A stretch of 9,458 bases of DNA from Alphaproteobacteria bacterium (GTDB lineage: Bacteria > Pseudomonadota > Alphaproteobacteria > Sphingomonadales > Sphingomonadaceae). Positions 1 through 6,475 of the stretch are shown in pieces. The translations under genes were made by a program, and so were the position numbers. Positions within the stretch are counted from its first letter, which is position 1. The number at the start of each line of letters is the position of its first letter. The stretch spans positions 1 through 9,458 of the forward strand of contig JAGWQR010000319.1 in the NCBI GenBank assembly GCA_028869975.1, read 5' to 3'. The notes under the pieces are model-generated. The model searched no databases, was not told where the DNA came from, and was given only the letters and a program-made list of their open reading frames with translations.

Positions 1-449
1 AGCGTCACCGGGGTGTCGGGCGTAAGTTTGTTACCCTGCGCCTGCCAGACCGTATTGTCATCGGGCACCTGCCCCGCCGGGCCTGCCCAACCAAATCCGG
101 CATATTCAGCATCGGCCGAGCCTTCAGGCGAGTAGAGCTCAACATCGGGAGAATTGCGCTCGGTTGTCGCCTGATAATGGGTGAGGATCAGATCATCGAT
201 CCGCGCACCCTTGAGGTTGATCGAACCGGAAAGCATCGGCGTTTCAAGTGAAACACGCGGTGCGCTGGCAACCACTTGCGCGCGCGGGTGCAGCACGCCC
301 TGAACCGCATTCGCGCCGGGAAGGGTTGGGGCGGCAAGCGCTTTTGGCGCCGGCGGCGGCGGTGCATAGCGCGCAGCAAGAAACTCCCATGCTGTCACCA
401 CGACAAGCGACAGCAAAACTGCCACAATCATATTCCGTTGCTGCTGCAC
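1..449 (-). CDS. yidC: YidC membrane protein insertase, N-terminal part (cut by window edge)
   Basis: YidC inserts and folds inner-membrane proteins, alone or with SecYEG. The first 149 codons are present, starting at a GTG (449-447). An in-frame TAA at 476-474, with no ATG between, limits the start to this GTG or an ATG six codons in. The product opens with VQQQRNMIVAVLLSLVVV, matching the family's N-terminal Gln/Asn-rich start and first transmembrane helix (about residues 7-26). A Pro/Ala-rich linker (29-45) follows. Next comes the beginning of the periplasmic P1 domain, with typical phrases such as VSLETPMLSGSINLKGARID near residues 67-86 and a TPDTPVT stretch at the edge. The insertase core is outside the window. 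It lies 24 bases after yidD at the end of the rpmH-rnpA-yidD-yidC cluster, which supports the call. A GGGG at 458-455 is the only ribosome-binding candidate. The track-size filter and GTG start make it easy to miss, but the translation is clear. Confidence 0.93.
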   Translation of the reverse strand, partial: MQQQRNMIVAVLLSLVVVTAWEFLAARYAPPPPAPKALAAPTLPGANAVQGVLHPRAQVVASAPRVSLETPMLSGSINLKGARIDDLILTHYQATTERNSPDVELYSPEGSADAEYAGFGWAGPAGQVPDDNTVWQAQGNKLTPDTPVT

Positions 450-473
450 GATTACCCCGTCTTGTCTGTTAAG

Positions 474-686
474 TTATGGAACCGGATCGAAACCATGCCC
501 GCCGAAGGGATGACAACGCGCAATCCGCTTGAGTGCAAGCCAGCCGCCCTTCGCCGCACCATAACGCTGCACCGCTTCTATCGCATAGGCCGAGCAGGAA
601 GGATGATAACGGCAGCTTGACGGCAGAATCAGCGACGGGCCGAGTTGCCAGCCCCGCGCCAGCAGGATGAGCAGCCGTGCAATCAT
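474..686 (-). CDS. yidD: YidD, membrane protein insertion efficiency factor
   Basis: A 70-residue protein of the YidD (DUF37) family, a small membrane-associated factor that assists YidC-dependent insertion. An amphipathic or hydrophobic N-terminus (MIARLLILLARGW) leads into the family signature. The three conserved cysteines are C25 and C31 in CRYHPSCSAYAIEA and C58 in ARCHPFGGHGFDPVP, with the GAAKGGWLALKRI segment between. The length is normal for a short YidD. The ATG at 686-684 overlaps the rnpA stop as ATGA, so translation is probably coupled to rnpA. yidC follows after a 24-base gap. Confidence 0.96.
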   Translation of the reverse strand: MIARLLILLARGWQLGPSLILPSSCRYHPSCSAYAIEAVQRYGAAKGGWLALKRIARCHPFGGHGFDPVP

Positions 687-1150
687 GCCTGAACTTTCCT
701 GAGCGCGCGGATCAACTCGGCACGCATTTCGGTATAATCGCGTTCAACCTGACCTGCACGTCCGATGAGCACATGATCGGCACCGGGAACGCCTTGCACC
801 AAGATCACATCCCGTGCCAGCGCACGCAGACGCCGCTTGAACCTGTTGCGGACAACCGCATTGCCAACCTTTTTGGTGACGGTGAAACCAACGCGCATCT
901 GGGCATCCTCCGCGCCACAACGAGGCCGCAATTGCAGGATAAAGGCCGGTGTTGCCACCCGCCGCGCTGCATTGGCGGCAAGGAAATCCCTACGCTTGGC
1001 TATGGTTGTCAGGCGCTGAGCTTTTTGCGACCGCGCGCCCGACGCGCGCGAATCACTGCGCGGCCCGCTGCAGTCGCGATCCGTGCCCGAAATCCGTGTC
1101 GGCGTGCCCGAACCAGATTGCTCGGCTGAAAAGTGCGCTTCATCGCTCAT
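683..1150 (-). CDS. rnpA: RNase P protein component (RnpA), with N-terminal extension overlapping rpmH
   Basis: Protein subunit of ribonuclease P, which binds the catalytic RNA and helps mature the 5' ends of tRNAs. The conserved core is obvious: TIAKRRDFLAAN, then RVGFTVTKKVGNAVVRNRFK, holding the RNR family motif (RNRFKR at residues 101-106 from the ATG at 1150). The C-terminal helix reads GADHVLIGRAG. The core covers only the last 109 residues or so. Upstream in this frame there is no ATG, GTG or TTG until the ATG at 1150-1148, giving 155 residues against a usual 115-125. A farther TTG at 1192 is less likely. The extra 46 residues are Ser/Gly/Arg-rich and lie opposite the whole of rpmH in another frame. 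The alternative is a CTG start at 1012-1010, overlapping the rpmH stop as CTGA and giving 109 residues. The function is certain; the start is not. Confidence 0.93.
   Translation of the reverse strand: MSDEAHFSAEQSGSGTPTRISGTDRDCSGPRSDSRASGARSQKAQRLTTIAKRRDFLAANAARRVATPAFILQLRPRCGAEDAQMRVGFTVTKKVGNAVVRNRFKRRLRALARDVILVQGVPGADHVLIGRAGQVERDYTEMRAELIRALRKVQA
1009..1143 (-). CDS. rpmH: 50S ribosomal protein L34
   Basis: A 44-codon gene that is complete and easily missed because it lies wholly inside the longer rnpA reading frame. The translation begins MKRTFQPSNLVRARRHGF and ends RARRARGRKKLSA, which is L34 almost throughout: a basic, Arg-rich protein of the large ribosomal subunit with the family's usual length. 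One difference is Ala at residue 29 (GRAV), where the family as I know it usually has GRKV. The ATG at 1143 sits about 8 bases after GAGGAA (1157-1152), a good ribosome-binding distance. As in most bacteria it is the first gene of the rpmH-rnpA cluster. Confidence 0.97.
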   Translation of the reverse strand: MKRTFQPSNLVRARRHGFRARIATAAGRAVIRARRARGRKKLSA

Positions 1151-1151
1151 G

Positions 1152-1157
1152 TTCCTC
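1152..1157 (-). promoter_or_regulatory. Shine-Dalgarno sequence shared by rpmH and rnpA
   Basis: On the minus strand GAGGAA is followed by C, then ATG (rnpA frame, 1150), four bases AGCG, then ATG (rpmH, 1143). Spacing is ideal for the rpmH start and very short for the rnpA ATG. If both are used, rpmH should be translated much more strongly, as the stoichiometry of L34 to RnpA would require. The site is directly visible; dual use is inference. Confidence 0.6.
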
Positions 1158-1212
1158 AAATAGGCAGATAATGTGGTTTGCCTCTCCGTCAAGGGACAGG
1201 CAGAAAGCGACG

Positions 1213-1241
1213 CGCATAAGCGGGTGTGGTGTAAATGTCAA
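1213..1241 (-). promoter_or_regulatory. Candidate promoter of the rpmH-rnpA-yidD-yidC operon
   Basis: A consensus -35 TTGACA (1241-1236) is followed after 17 bases by TATGCG (1218-1213), a partial -10 match of a kind common in alphaproteobacteria. This would give a leader of about 65 bases before rpmH. A second pair, TTGACG (1192-1187) and TATCTG (1170-1165), has 16-base spacing but would start RNA almost at the Shine-Dalgarno sequence. Confidence 0.4.
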
Positions 1242-1254
1242 TTCCGGACTCGAC

Positions 1255-1260
1255 TTGACA
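1255..1260 (+). promoter_or_regulatory. Candidate -35 box for yifB
   Basis: A perfect TTGACA on the plus strand, 24 bases before the yifB ATG at 1284. No convincing -10 lies 16-18 bases downstream (GAGAAC at 1278-1283 is poor), so this is a half promoter at best. It faces away from the TTGACA of the divergent rpmH promoter, with 13 bases between the two boxes. Confidence 0.25.
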
Positions 1261-1283
1261 CTGAAACTCCGCCTAAAGAGAAC

Positions 1284-2819
1284 ATGACGCAAACATTCGG
1301 GGGCAGTCGCTTGGTTTCCACGGTTCAGACGGTCGCGTATCTCGGGCTGGAGGCGCGCAGTGTCGAGGTGCAGTGCCAGATCGCGCCGGGGATGCCCGCG
1401 TTCGTGCTCGTTGGCCTGCCGGACAAGGCGGTGGGCGAAAGCCGCGAGCGGGTGCGCGCCGCCATCACCGCGATGGGGCTGGCGCTGCCACCCAAGCGGA
1501 TCACGATCAACCTCTCACCCGCCGATCTGCCCAAGGAGGGCTCGCATTATGATCTGCCGATTGCGCTGGCGCTGCTCGGCGCGATGGGGATTGTTGATGC
1601 TGAGACACTGAGCCAGTATCTTGTCGTCGGCGAATTGGGGCTCGATGGGCGTGTGGCGTCATCACCGGGCGTGCTGCTCGCGGCGCTTCATGCATGTACG
1701 CATGGACTTGGCCTCGTCTGCCCGGCATCTCAAGGCGCTGAAGCCGCCTGGGCGGGGCAGATTGAGGTGCTTGCCGCGCCTGATCTGCTCTCCCTGCTCA
1801 ATCATTTCAAGGGCGCGGTGCTGCTGCGTCCCCCGCAAGCGGGCGAAGTTGACGCGGTGCATCATGGCCCGGATTTGCGGCAGGTGAAAGGGCAGGAAAC
1901 CGCCAAGCGCGCGCTCGAAATTGCGGCGGCGGGCGGGCATAATATGCTAATGATCGGGCCACCAGGCGCGGGCAAGTCGCTGATGGCGGCGTGCGTGCCT
2001 GGTATCTTGCCTGAGTTGAGCGCGGCCGAGGCGCTCGAAGTCTCGATGGTGGCGTCGGTCTCGGGTGAGTTGCAGGGCGGGCGGATGACACGGCAGCGCC
2101 CGTTCCGCGCGCCCCACCATAGCGCCTCGATGGCGGCTTTGGTCGGTGGCGGCTTAAGGGTGAAGCCGGGGGAGGTCAGCCTCGCGCATCTCGGTGTGCT
2201 GTTTCTGGATGAGTTGCCCGAGTTTCAGCGCGCGGTGCTCGATTCGCTACGCCAGCCGCTCGAATCGGGCACGGTGAGCGTCGCGCGTGCCAATGCGCAT
2301 GTCACCTTCCCCGCGCGGGTGCAGTTGATCGCGGCGATGAACCCGTGCCGGTGCGGACATCTGGGGGATGCGGCGCTTGCGTGCTCGCGCGCGCCCAGAT
2401 GCGCCGCCGATTATCAGACCAAAGTGTCGGGGCCATTGCTTGACCGGATCGATCTGCATGTCGAGGTTGCCCCGGTCACCGCTGCCGATCTGGTGCTGCC
2501 CGTCCCGGCGGAAGGATCGGCGGAAGTGCGCGCGCGGGTAGGCGTCGCGCGGGCGGTTCAGACTGCACGCTACGGGCCCAATGGACCGCGCACCAATGCC
2601 GAGGTCGAGGGCAAGCTGCTTGAGGCCCACGCAACCCCGGATGAAGCCGGCCGTGCCCTGCTCGCGCAGGCGGCGGAGGCGATGCGGCTCTCCGCGCGCG
2701 GCTATACCCGCGTCTTGAAGGTGGCGCGCACGATTGCCGATCTGGCCGGGGCGGAGGACGTGGGGCGCATTCATATTGCCGAGGCGCTGTCCTACCGGCG
2801 GCAGCCTCCCCGGAATTAG
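1284..2819 (+). CDS. YifB/ComM family Mg-chelatase-like AAA+ ATPase
   Basis: A YifB-type AAA+ ATPase. The best-studied relative, ComM, is a hexameric helicase that promotes branch migration during natural transformation; whether this one does so is inference. From the ATG at 1284 it has 511 residues, normal for the family. The N-terminal domain (about 10-170) has the YifB/ChlI signature, from VAYLGLEARSVEV to VGLPDKAVGESRERVRAAI and INLSPADLPKEGSHYDLPIA. The AAA+ domain follows with Walker A GPPGAGKS (225-232) and Walker B VLFLDE (305-310). A Cys-containing MNPCRCGH loop starts at 352. The C-terminal domain contains SARGYTRVLKVARTIADL. The family's alignable start suits a TTG at 1311 (502 residues, GGGGG at 1299-1303) equally well; the longer frame back to a GTG at 1173 carries no family similarity. 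The gene is divergent from rpmH and ends only 3 bases before the next gene. Confidence 0.93.
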   Translation: MTQTFGGSRLVSTVQTVAYLGLEARSVEVQCQIAPGMPAFVLVGLPDKAVGESRERVRAAITAMGLALPPKRITINLSPADLPKEGSHYDLPIALALLGAMGIVDAETLSQYLVVGELGLDGRVASSPGVLLAALHACTHGLGLVCPASQGAEAAWAGQIEVLAAPDLLSLLNHFKGAVLLRPPQAGEVDAVHHGPDLRQVKGQETAKRALEIAAAGGHNMLMIGPPGAGKSLMAACVPGILPELSAAEALEVSMVASVSGELQGGRMTRQRPFRAPHHSASMAALVGGGLRVKPGEVSLAHLGVLFLDELPEFQRAVLDSLRQPLESGTVSVARANAHVTFPARVQLIAAMNPCRCGHLGDAALACSRAPRCAADYQTKVSGPLLDRIDLHVEVAPVTAADLVLPVPAEGSAEVRARVGVARAVQTARYGPNGPRTNAEVEGKLLEAHATPDEAGRALLAQAAEAMRLSARGYTRVLKVARTIADLAGAEDVGRIHIAEALSYRRQPPRN

Positions 2820-2822
2820 AGG

Positions 2823-4346
2823 ATGCGCCGTCATGCGGGCCTGATTGTCGTGGCGATGATGGCGCTCGCTGGCTGCCACAGCGCCGCCCGCCAGACTGAT
2901 CCCGCCACCATCACCCGCATCGCCGATGCCGAGATCAAATCGCTCGATCCGCAAATTGCCTCTGATCTTGCCTCGCAGCGCATCGCCGCCGAGCAATTCG
3001 AGGGGCTGACGCGCTTCAGCGCTGCGGGCAAGGCGGAGCCGGGACTGGCTTCGGGCTGGACGCAAAGCGCCGACGGGCTGACCTGGCGCTTTCGCTTGCG
3101 CCCGAACCTCAGCTTTTCGGATGGCGTGGCGATTACGCCCGACACATTCGTGCGCGGCCTTGCCCGACTACGTGCGCCCGCAACCGGCGCGGCCAACCGC
3201 GCGCTGTTTGATCCGATTGCCGCAATGACGCGTGATGCTGACACAGTGGTCGTCACCCTCGCCTACCCTTTTCCGGCACTGCCCGAACTGCTGGCGCAGC
3301 CCGCGCTCGCCGCGCTCCCGCTCCACCGCGCGCATTGGACGCGCGAGCGCCCGATGGTGGCGTCTGGCGCATACCGGCTGAAAGATTGGGTGCTCAACGA
3401 TCATATCAGCCTGAAGCGCAACCCCGCCTGGCATGATGGTGCCGCGCCCATCGCCCATGTGCGCTGGCAACCGGTGAGCGATTCGCTGTCCGCATTGCGG
3501 CTGTTTCAGGGCGGCGCGGCGGATACGACGAGCGATTTCCCGTCGTCGCGGTTTAGCGCATTGCGCAAAGTCATGCCCGCCGCCGTGCATGTCGCGCCCT
3601 ATAATGGCAGCTATTATTACGTGTTCAATACGCGCAAACCGCCATTTAACGATGTGCGTGTGCGGCGGGCGTTGGTGAGCGCCGTCGATCAGAACTGGAT
3701 CGCCGGGCCACTATTGGGATTGGGCGCAAGGCCAACGCAAATGCTGGTGCCGCAGTCTATTCTGCCCCAGCCTAGCAGAGTGCTCGCACCTGCAATCCAT
3801 GTCGGCGATCAGGCGGCCCTTGCTCGCGCGCGCGCCATGCTCGCAGCGCTGGGTTACACACCTGCCCATCCGCTCATATTCGACATCCGCTATAATTCCG
3901 ACACCGATCATCGCCGCGTGGCGGTGGCGCTCGCTGCCATGTGGAAGCCACTGGGCGTCGAGGCGCACCTGTTCAACAGCGAAGCGGCCATGCACTTCAC
4001 CGCGCTTCACCGGGGCGATTTCCAGCTCGCGCGCTCAGGCTGGATCGGCGACATTGCCGCGCCCGAAAATTATCTCGCCAATTTCCGCTGCAACGCCGGG
4101 CCGACCAATTATGGCGGTTATTGCGATCCGGCGTTCGACCACCAACTCGACCGCGCGCTCCATACCGCTAACCCCAAGCAGCGTGAAATCGAAATGAACC
4201 GCGCCCAATTCATCCTCATGCAGGGTGCGCCGATCATCCCCTTGACCGAATATGTCTCGAAATCGCTGGTTAGTGCACGCGTACGGGGTTGGCAGGACAA
4301 TACTGCCAATATACACCCAAGCCGGACGCTGCGTTTGCAGCATTGA
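2823..4346 (+). CDS. Oligopeptide-type ABC substrate-binding lipoprotein (SBP_bac_5)
   Basis: Periplasmic binding protein of the OppA/DppA class, which captures peptides or similar ligands for an ABC importer. A type II signal peptide with lipobox LAGC (Cys at residue 18) predicts a lipid-anchored protein. Family landmarks occur in order. EPGLASGW and TWRFRLRPNLSFSDGVAIT (about 77-108) match the SBP_bac_5 signature. A SGAYRLKDW and LKRNPAWHDG pair follows (about 180-205). YVFNTRKPPFNDVRVRRAL (about 262-280) comes next. The C-terminal lobe has FRCNAG and GGYC (Cys 423 and 434) and QGAPIIPLTEY. At 507 residues the length is typical. The ATG is 3 bases after the yifB stop, with GAGG overlapping that junction, so translation is probably coupled to yifB. 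No permease or ATPase gene adjoins it, so the partner transporter must be elsewhere, or the protein has another role. The ligand is unknown. Confidence 0.88.
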   Translation: MRRHAGLIVVAMMALAGCHSAARQTDPATITRIADAEIKSLDPQIASDLASQRIAAEQFEGLTRFSAAGKAEPGLASGWTQSADGLTWRFRLRPNLSFSDGVAITPDTFVRGLARLRAPATGAANRALFDPIAAMTRDADTVVVTLAYPFPALPELLAQPALAALPLHRAHWTRERPMVASGAYRLKDWVLNDHISLKRNPAWHDGAAPIAHVRWQPVSDSLSALRLFQGGAADTTSDFPSSRFSALRKVMPAAVHVAPYNGSYYYVFNTRKPPFNDVRVRRALVSAVDQNWIAGPLLGLGARPTQMLVPQSILPQPSRVLAPAIHVGDQAALARARAMLAALGYTPAHPLIFDIRYNSDTDHRRVAVALAAMWKPLGVEAHLFNSEAAMHFTALHRGDFQLARSGWIGDIAAPENYLANFRCNAGPTNYGGYCDPAFDHQLDRALHTANPKQREIEMNRAQFILMQGAPIIPLTEYVSKSLVSARVRGWQDNTANIHPSRTLRLQH

Positions 4347-4356
4347 GTGAGATGGA

Positions 4357-5763
4357 ATGAAATACGCTTGCCTCTTTGCCTCGCTTCTGGCTGGATTGGC
4401 CCTTAACGGCTGCTCTAACCAGTCAAGCCCGTCAACGCTTAACGTCGCAGTCGTTGGTGATGCCACGAATATCCTCGATGTCGCGACCACACAGGGATTG
4501 GTAGCCTTCGATGAAGACGGTCAGATCGAGCCGGCGCTGGCAGAGCGCTGGGCAGTGACCGATGACGGCTTGGCTTATATTTTCCGCCTTGCGCAAATCC
4601 GGGGACGCAACGGCCATATAATCGAGGCAGGCGAGATCGCGCATACACTGAAGGAACGCGTTGCTGCAGCGCCCAACAACCGCATCGGATCGCTGTTTGA
4701 AACGGTTGAAGATGTTGTGGGGATGACGAACAGGGTGATCGAAATCCGCCTGAAAACGCCGCGCCCTTCGCTTCTGCAGTTGCTGGCGCAACCTGAACTC
4801 GGTGTGCGCCATAATGGTCAGGGCACCGGCCCCTTCGCACAGTCCGGACCATCCAAAGCCGCAATCACCCTCAAACGCATCAATCTCCCTGATACGAGTG
4901 CAGAGGATGACGGTACCGTAACGCAGGTGACACTTGACATGCTCGCTGCCGAACAGGCCGTAGCCCGCTTTAAGGCAGGCAAAGAACAGGCTGTGCTGGG
5001 TGGAACGCTTGCTGATTACCATATTATGCGCGCCGCAAATATTCGTGCCACCCGATTTATTGCCGATCCCGTCCAGGGGGTGTTTGGCTTCATGTTCACT
5101 GCAACCGGACGGCTAGGGGACGATGCACAGATGCGCCAGGCGATGAATATGGTCGTCGATCGCGATGCCCTCACGCGTATGCTTAACCTGCCTGGCTGGC
5201 AGGCGCGCACCACGATTCTTCCCGCCCGGCTCGATACAGGAAGCGATCCGGCAATTCCAGACTGGGCAACTGCTCCGCTCGACACCCGTCTCGCTCTGGC
5301 TCCGCCGATTGTATCGGCCTGGCGCGCAAGGCACCTGAATGACAATCTTATCCGCATTGCTATGCCAAAAACCGGATTATGGAGGGTGGTATATGCACGG
5401 CTGCGGGCGGACTGGCGGACGATCGGCCTTGATGTGCAGCGCGTTGATCCGGGTGCGGCCGCAGATCTTGTCCTTATCGACGAGGTTGCGCCGGACAGCA
5501 GCGCCAACTGGTATTTTGCCCGACTCGGCTGCCATGCAGGCACGCCGTGCGATACTGCATCGGAACAGACGCTTGATGACGCGCGTGCCGCTGATACGCT
5601 CGATACCAGGGCCGCCGCATTCACCCGTGCCGATCAGGCCTATACCCTGAATGCACCTGCTATTATCCTTGGCAATCCGTTCCGCTGGGCGCTGACATCG
5701 GCGCAGACACCCGGCTTGCACGCAAATCCCTTCGCGCTGCACCCGCTCACTCACTTGCGCTAG
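4357..5763 (+). CDS. Diverged substrate-binding lipoprotein, homologue of the preceding gene
   Basis: A 468-residue putative lipoprotein with signal peptide and lipobox LNGC (Cys 19). It aligns by eye with the upstream binding protein over its whole length: EPALAERWAVTDDGL against EPGLASGWTQSADGL, RQAMNMVVDRDAL against RRALVSAVDQNWI, and LGCHAGTPC (Cys 392, 398) against the Cys pair of its neighbour. The C-terminal APAIILGNPFRWALTSAQTPG matches APIIPLTEYVSKSLVSARVRG. It lacks about ten residues after the N-terminal strand and the DGVAIT-type SBP_bac_5 signature, and is about 40 residues shorter overall. The frame is intact, so it is a diverged gene rather than a pseudogene. It starts 10 bases after the upstream stop, with GGA just before the ATG, so the two are probably co-transcribed. 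It looks somewhat less GC-rich than yifB. A function in solute binding is inferred from homology only. Confidence 0.75.
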   Translation: MKYACLFASLLAGLALNGCSNQSSPSTLNVAVVGDATNILDVATTQGLVAFDEDGQIEPALAERWAVTDDGLAYIFRLAQIRGRNGHIIEAGEIAHTLKERVAAAPNNRIGSLFETVEDVVGMTNRVIEIRLKTPRPSLLQLLAQPELGVRHNGQGTGPFAQSGPSKAAITLKRINLPDTSAEDDGTVTQVTLDMLAAEQAVARFKAGKEQAVLGGTLADYHIMRAANIRATRFIADPVQGVFGFMFTATGRLGDDAQMRQAMNMVVDRDALTRMLNLPGWQARTTILPARLDTGSDPAIPDWATAPLDTRLALAPPIVSAWRARHLNDNLIRIAMPKTGLWRVVYARLRADWRTIGLDVQRVDPGAAADLVLIDEVAPDSSANWYFARLGCHAGTPCDTASEQTLDDARAADTLDTRAAAFTRADQAYTLNAPAIILGNPFRWALTSAQTPGLHANPFALHPLTHLR

Positions 5764-5788
5764 AGGCTCGGTCTGCTAAGGCAGTGCT

Positions 5789-6475
5789 ATGCCGCAACTT
5801 GTCCTGATCCGCCACGGCCAGTCCGCCTGGAACCTCGAAAACCGCTTCACCGGCTGGTGGGATGTTGATCTGACCCCGCTGGGGGTTGACGAAGCACGCG
5901 CGGCGGGGCGATTGCTGCGCGACAAGGGCATGGATTGCGATCTCTGCTTTACCTCGGTGCAAACCCGCGCAATCCGCACGCTCCACCTTGTGCTGCATGA
6001 AATGGATCGGCTGTGGCTGCCCGTGACGAAAGACTGGCGGCTTAACGAGCGCCATTATGGCGGGCTGACCGGATTGAACAAGGCAGAAACCGCCGCAAAA
6101 CATGGCGACGATCAGGTCAAGATCTGGCGTCGGTCATTCGATATGCCGCCGCCACCGATGGCCCCCGACAGCCCTTTCTCTATGCGCAACGACCGCCGCT
6201 ATGATGGCATCCCCATTCCCGCAACCGAAAGCCTCAAGGACACGATCGCGCGTGTCCTGCCCTATTGGGAGAACACGATTGCGCCTGCCTTGCGCGCCAA
6301 CCAGCGCGTGCTGATTGCGGCGCATGGCAACAGTCTGCGCGCGCTGGTCAAGCATCTGTCGGGGATTGCCGACGCTGATATTACCGAGCTGGAAATCCCG
6401 ACCGGCCAACCGATCGTCTATGATCTCGATGCCAACCTGAACGCGCTGGAGCGCTATTATCTCTCGGCGCGGTGA
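5789..6475 (+). CDS. gpmA: 2,3-bisphosphoglycerate-dependent phosphoglycerate mutase
   Basis: Interconverts 3-phosphoglycerate and 2-phosphoglycerate in glycolysis and gluconeogenesis in the cytosol, via a phosphohistidine. All 228 residues are present, a normal dPGM length. The histidine phosphatase motif LIRHGQSAWN carries the phosphorylated His 9. FTGWWDVDLTPLG follows, as in dPGMs. Arg 60, Glu 87 (RLNERHYGGLTG) and His 179 (AAHGNSLRALVKHL) complete the active site. The KxWRRSFDMPPPP segment (111-123) distinguishes true mutases from general histidine phosphatases. AAGG at 5778-5781 is a good ribosome-binding site 7 bases before the ATG. It starts 25 bases after the lipoprotein gene and could be in the same transcript. 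Its last 19 bases overlap the end of the convergent diguanylate cyclase gene. Confidence 0.96.
   Translation: MPQLVLIRHGQSAWNLENRFTGWWDVDLTPLGVDEARAAGRLLRDKGMDCDLCFTSVQTRAIRTLHLVLHEMDRLWLPVTKDWRLNERHYGGLTGLNKAETAAKHGDDQVKIWRRSFDMPPPPMAPDSPFSMRNDRRYDGIPIPATESLKDTIARVLPYWENTIAPALRANQRVLIAAHGNSLRALVKHLSGIADADITELEIPTGQPIVYDLDANLNALERYYLSAR

Noticed and set aside
1020..1060. Dense CGCG/GCGC run that could be read as a structured RNA or repeat
   Set aside because: It encodes the Arg-rich C-terminus of L34 on the minus strand, which fully explains the composition.
1151..1192. Start of rnpA at TTG 1192 (169 residues)
   Set aside because: It has no Shine-Dalgarno sequence and coincides with a TTGACG promoter-like hexamer. 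The ATG at 1150 is closer to GAGGAA and to rpmH.
1173..1283. Longer yifB start at GTG 1173 adding 37 residues to the ATG start at 1284
   Set aside because: The extra residues have no YifB similarity, would overlap the promoter region of the divergent operon, and lack a ribosome-binding site. Starts at 1284 or 1311 fit the family.
2247..3065. 272-codon minus-strand open frame spanning the end of yifB and the start of the binding protein
   Set aside because: It is antisense to two well-supported genes, is rich in Arg, Gly and His as expected for a GC-rich shadow frame, and matches no family I recognise.
5774..5785. CTGC-TAAG-GCAG hairpin around the gpmA ribosome-binding site
   Set aside because: A four-base stem is too weak to claim as a terminator or regulatory structure, and it has no T run.
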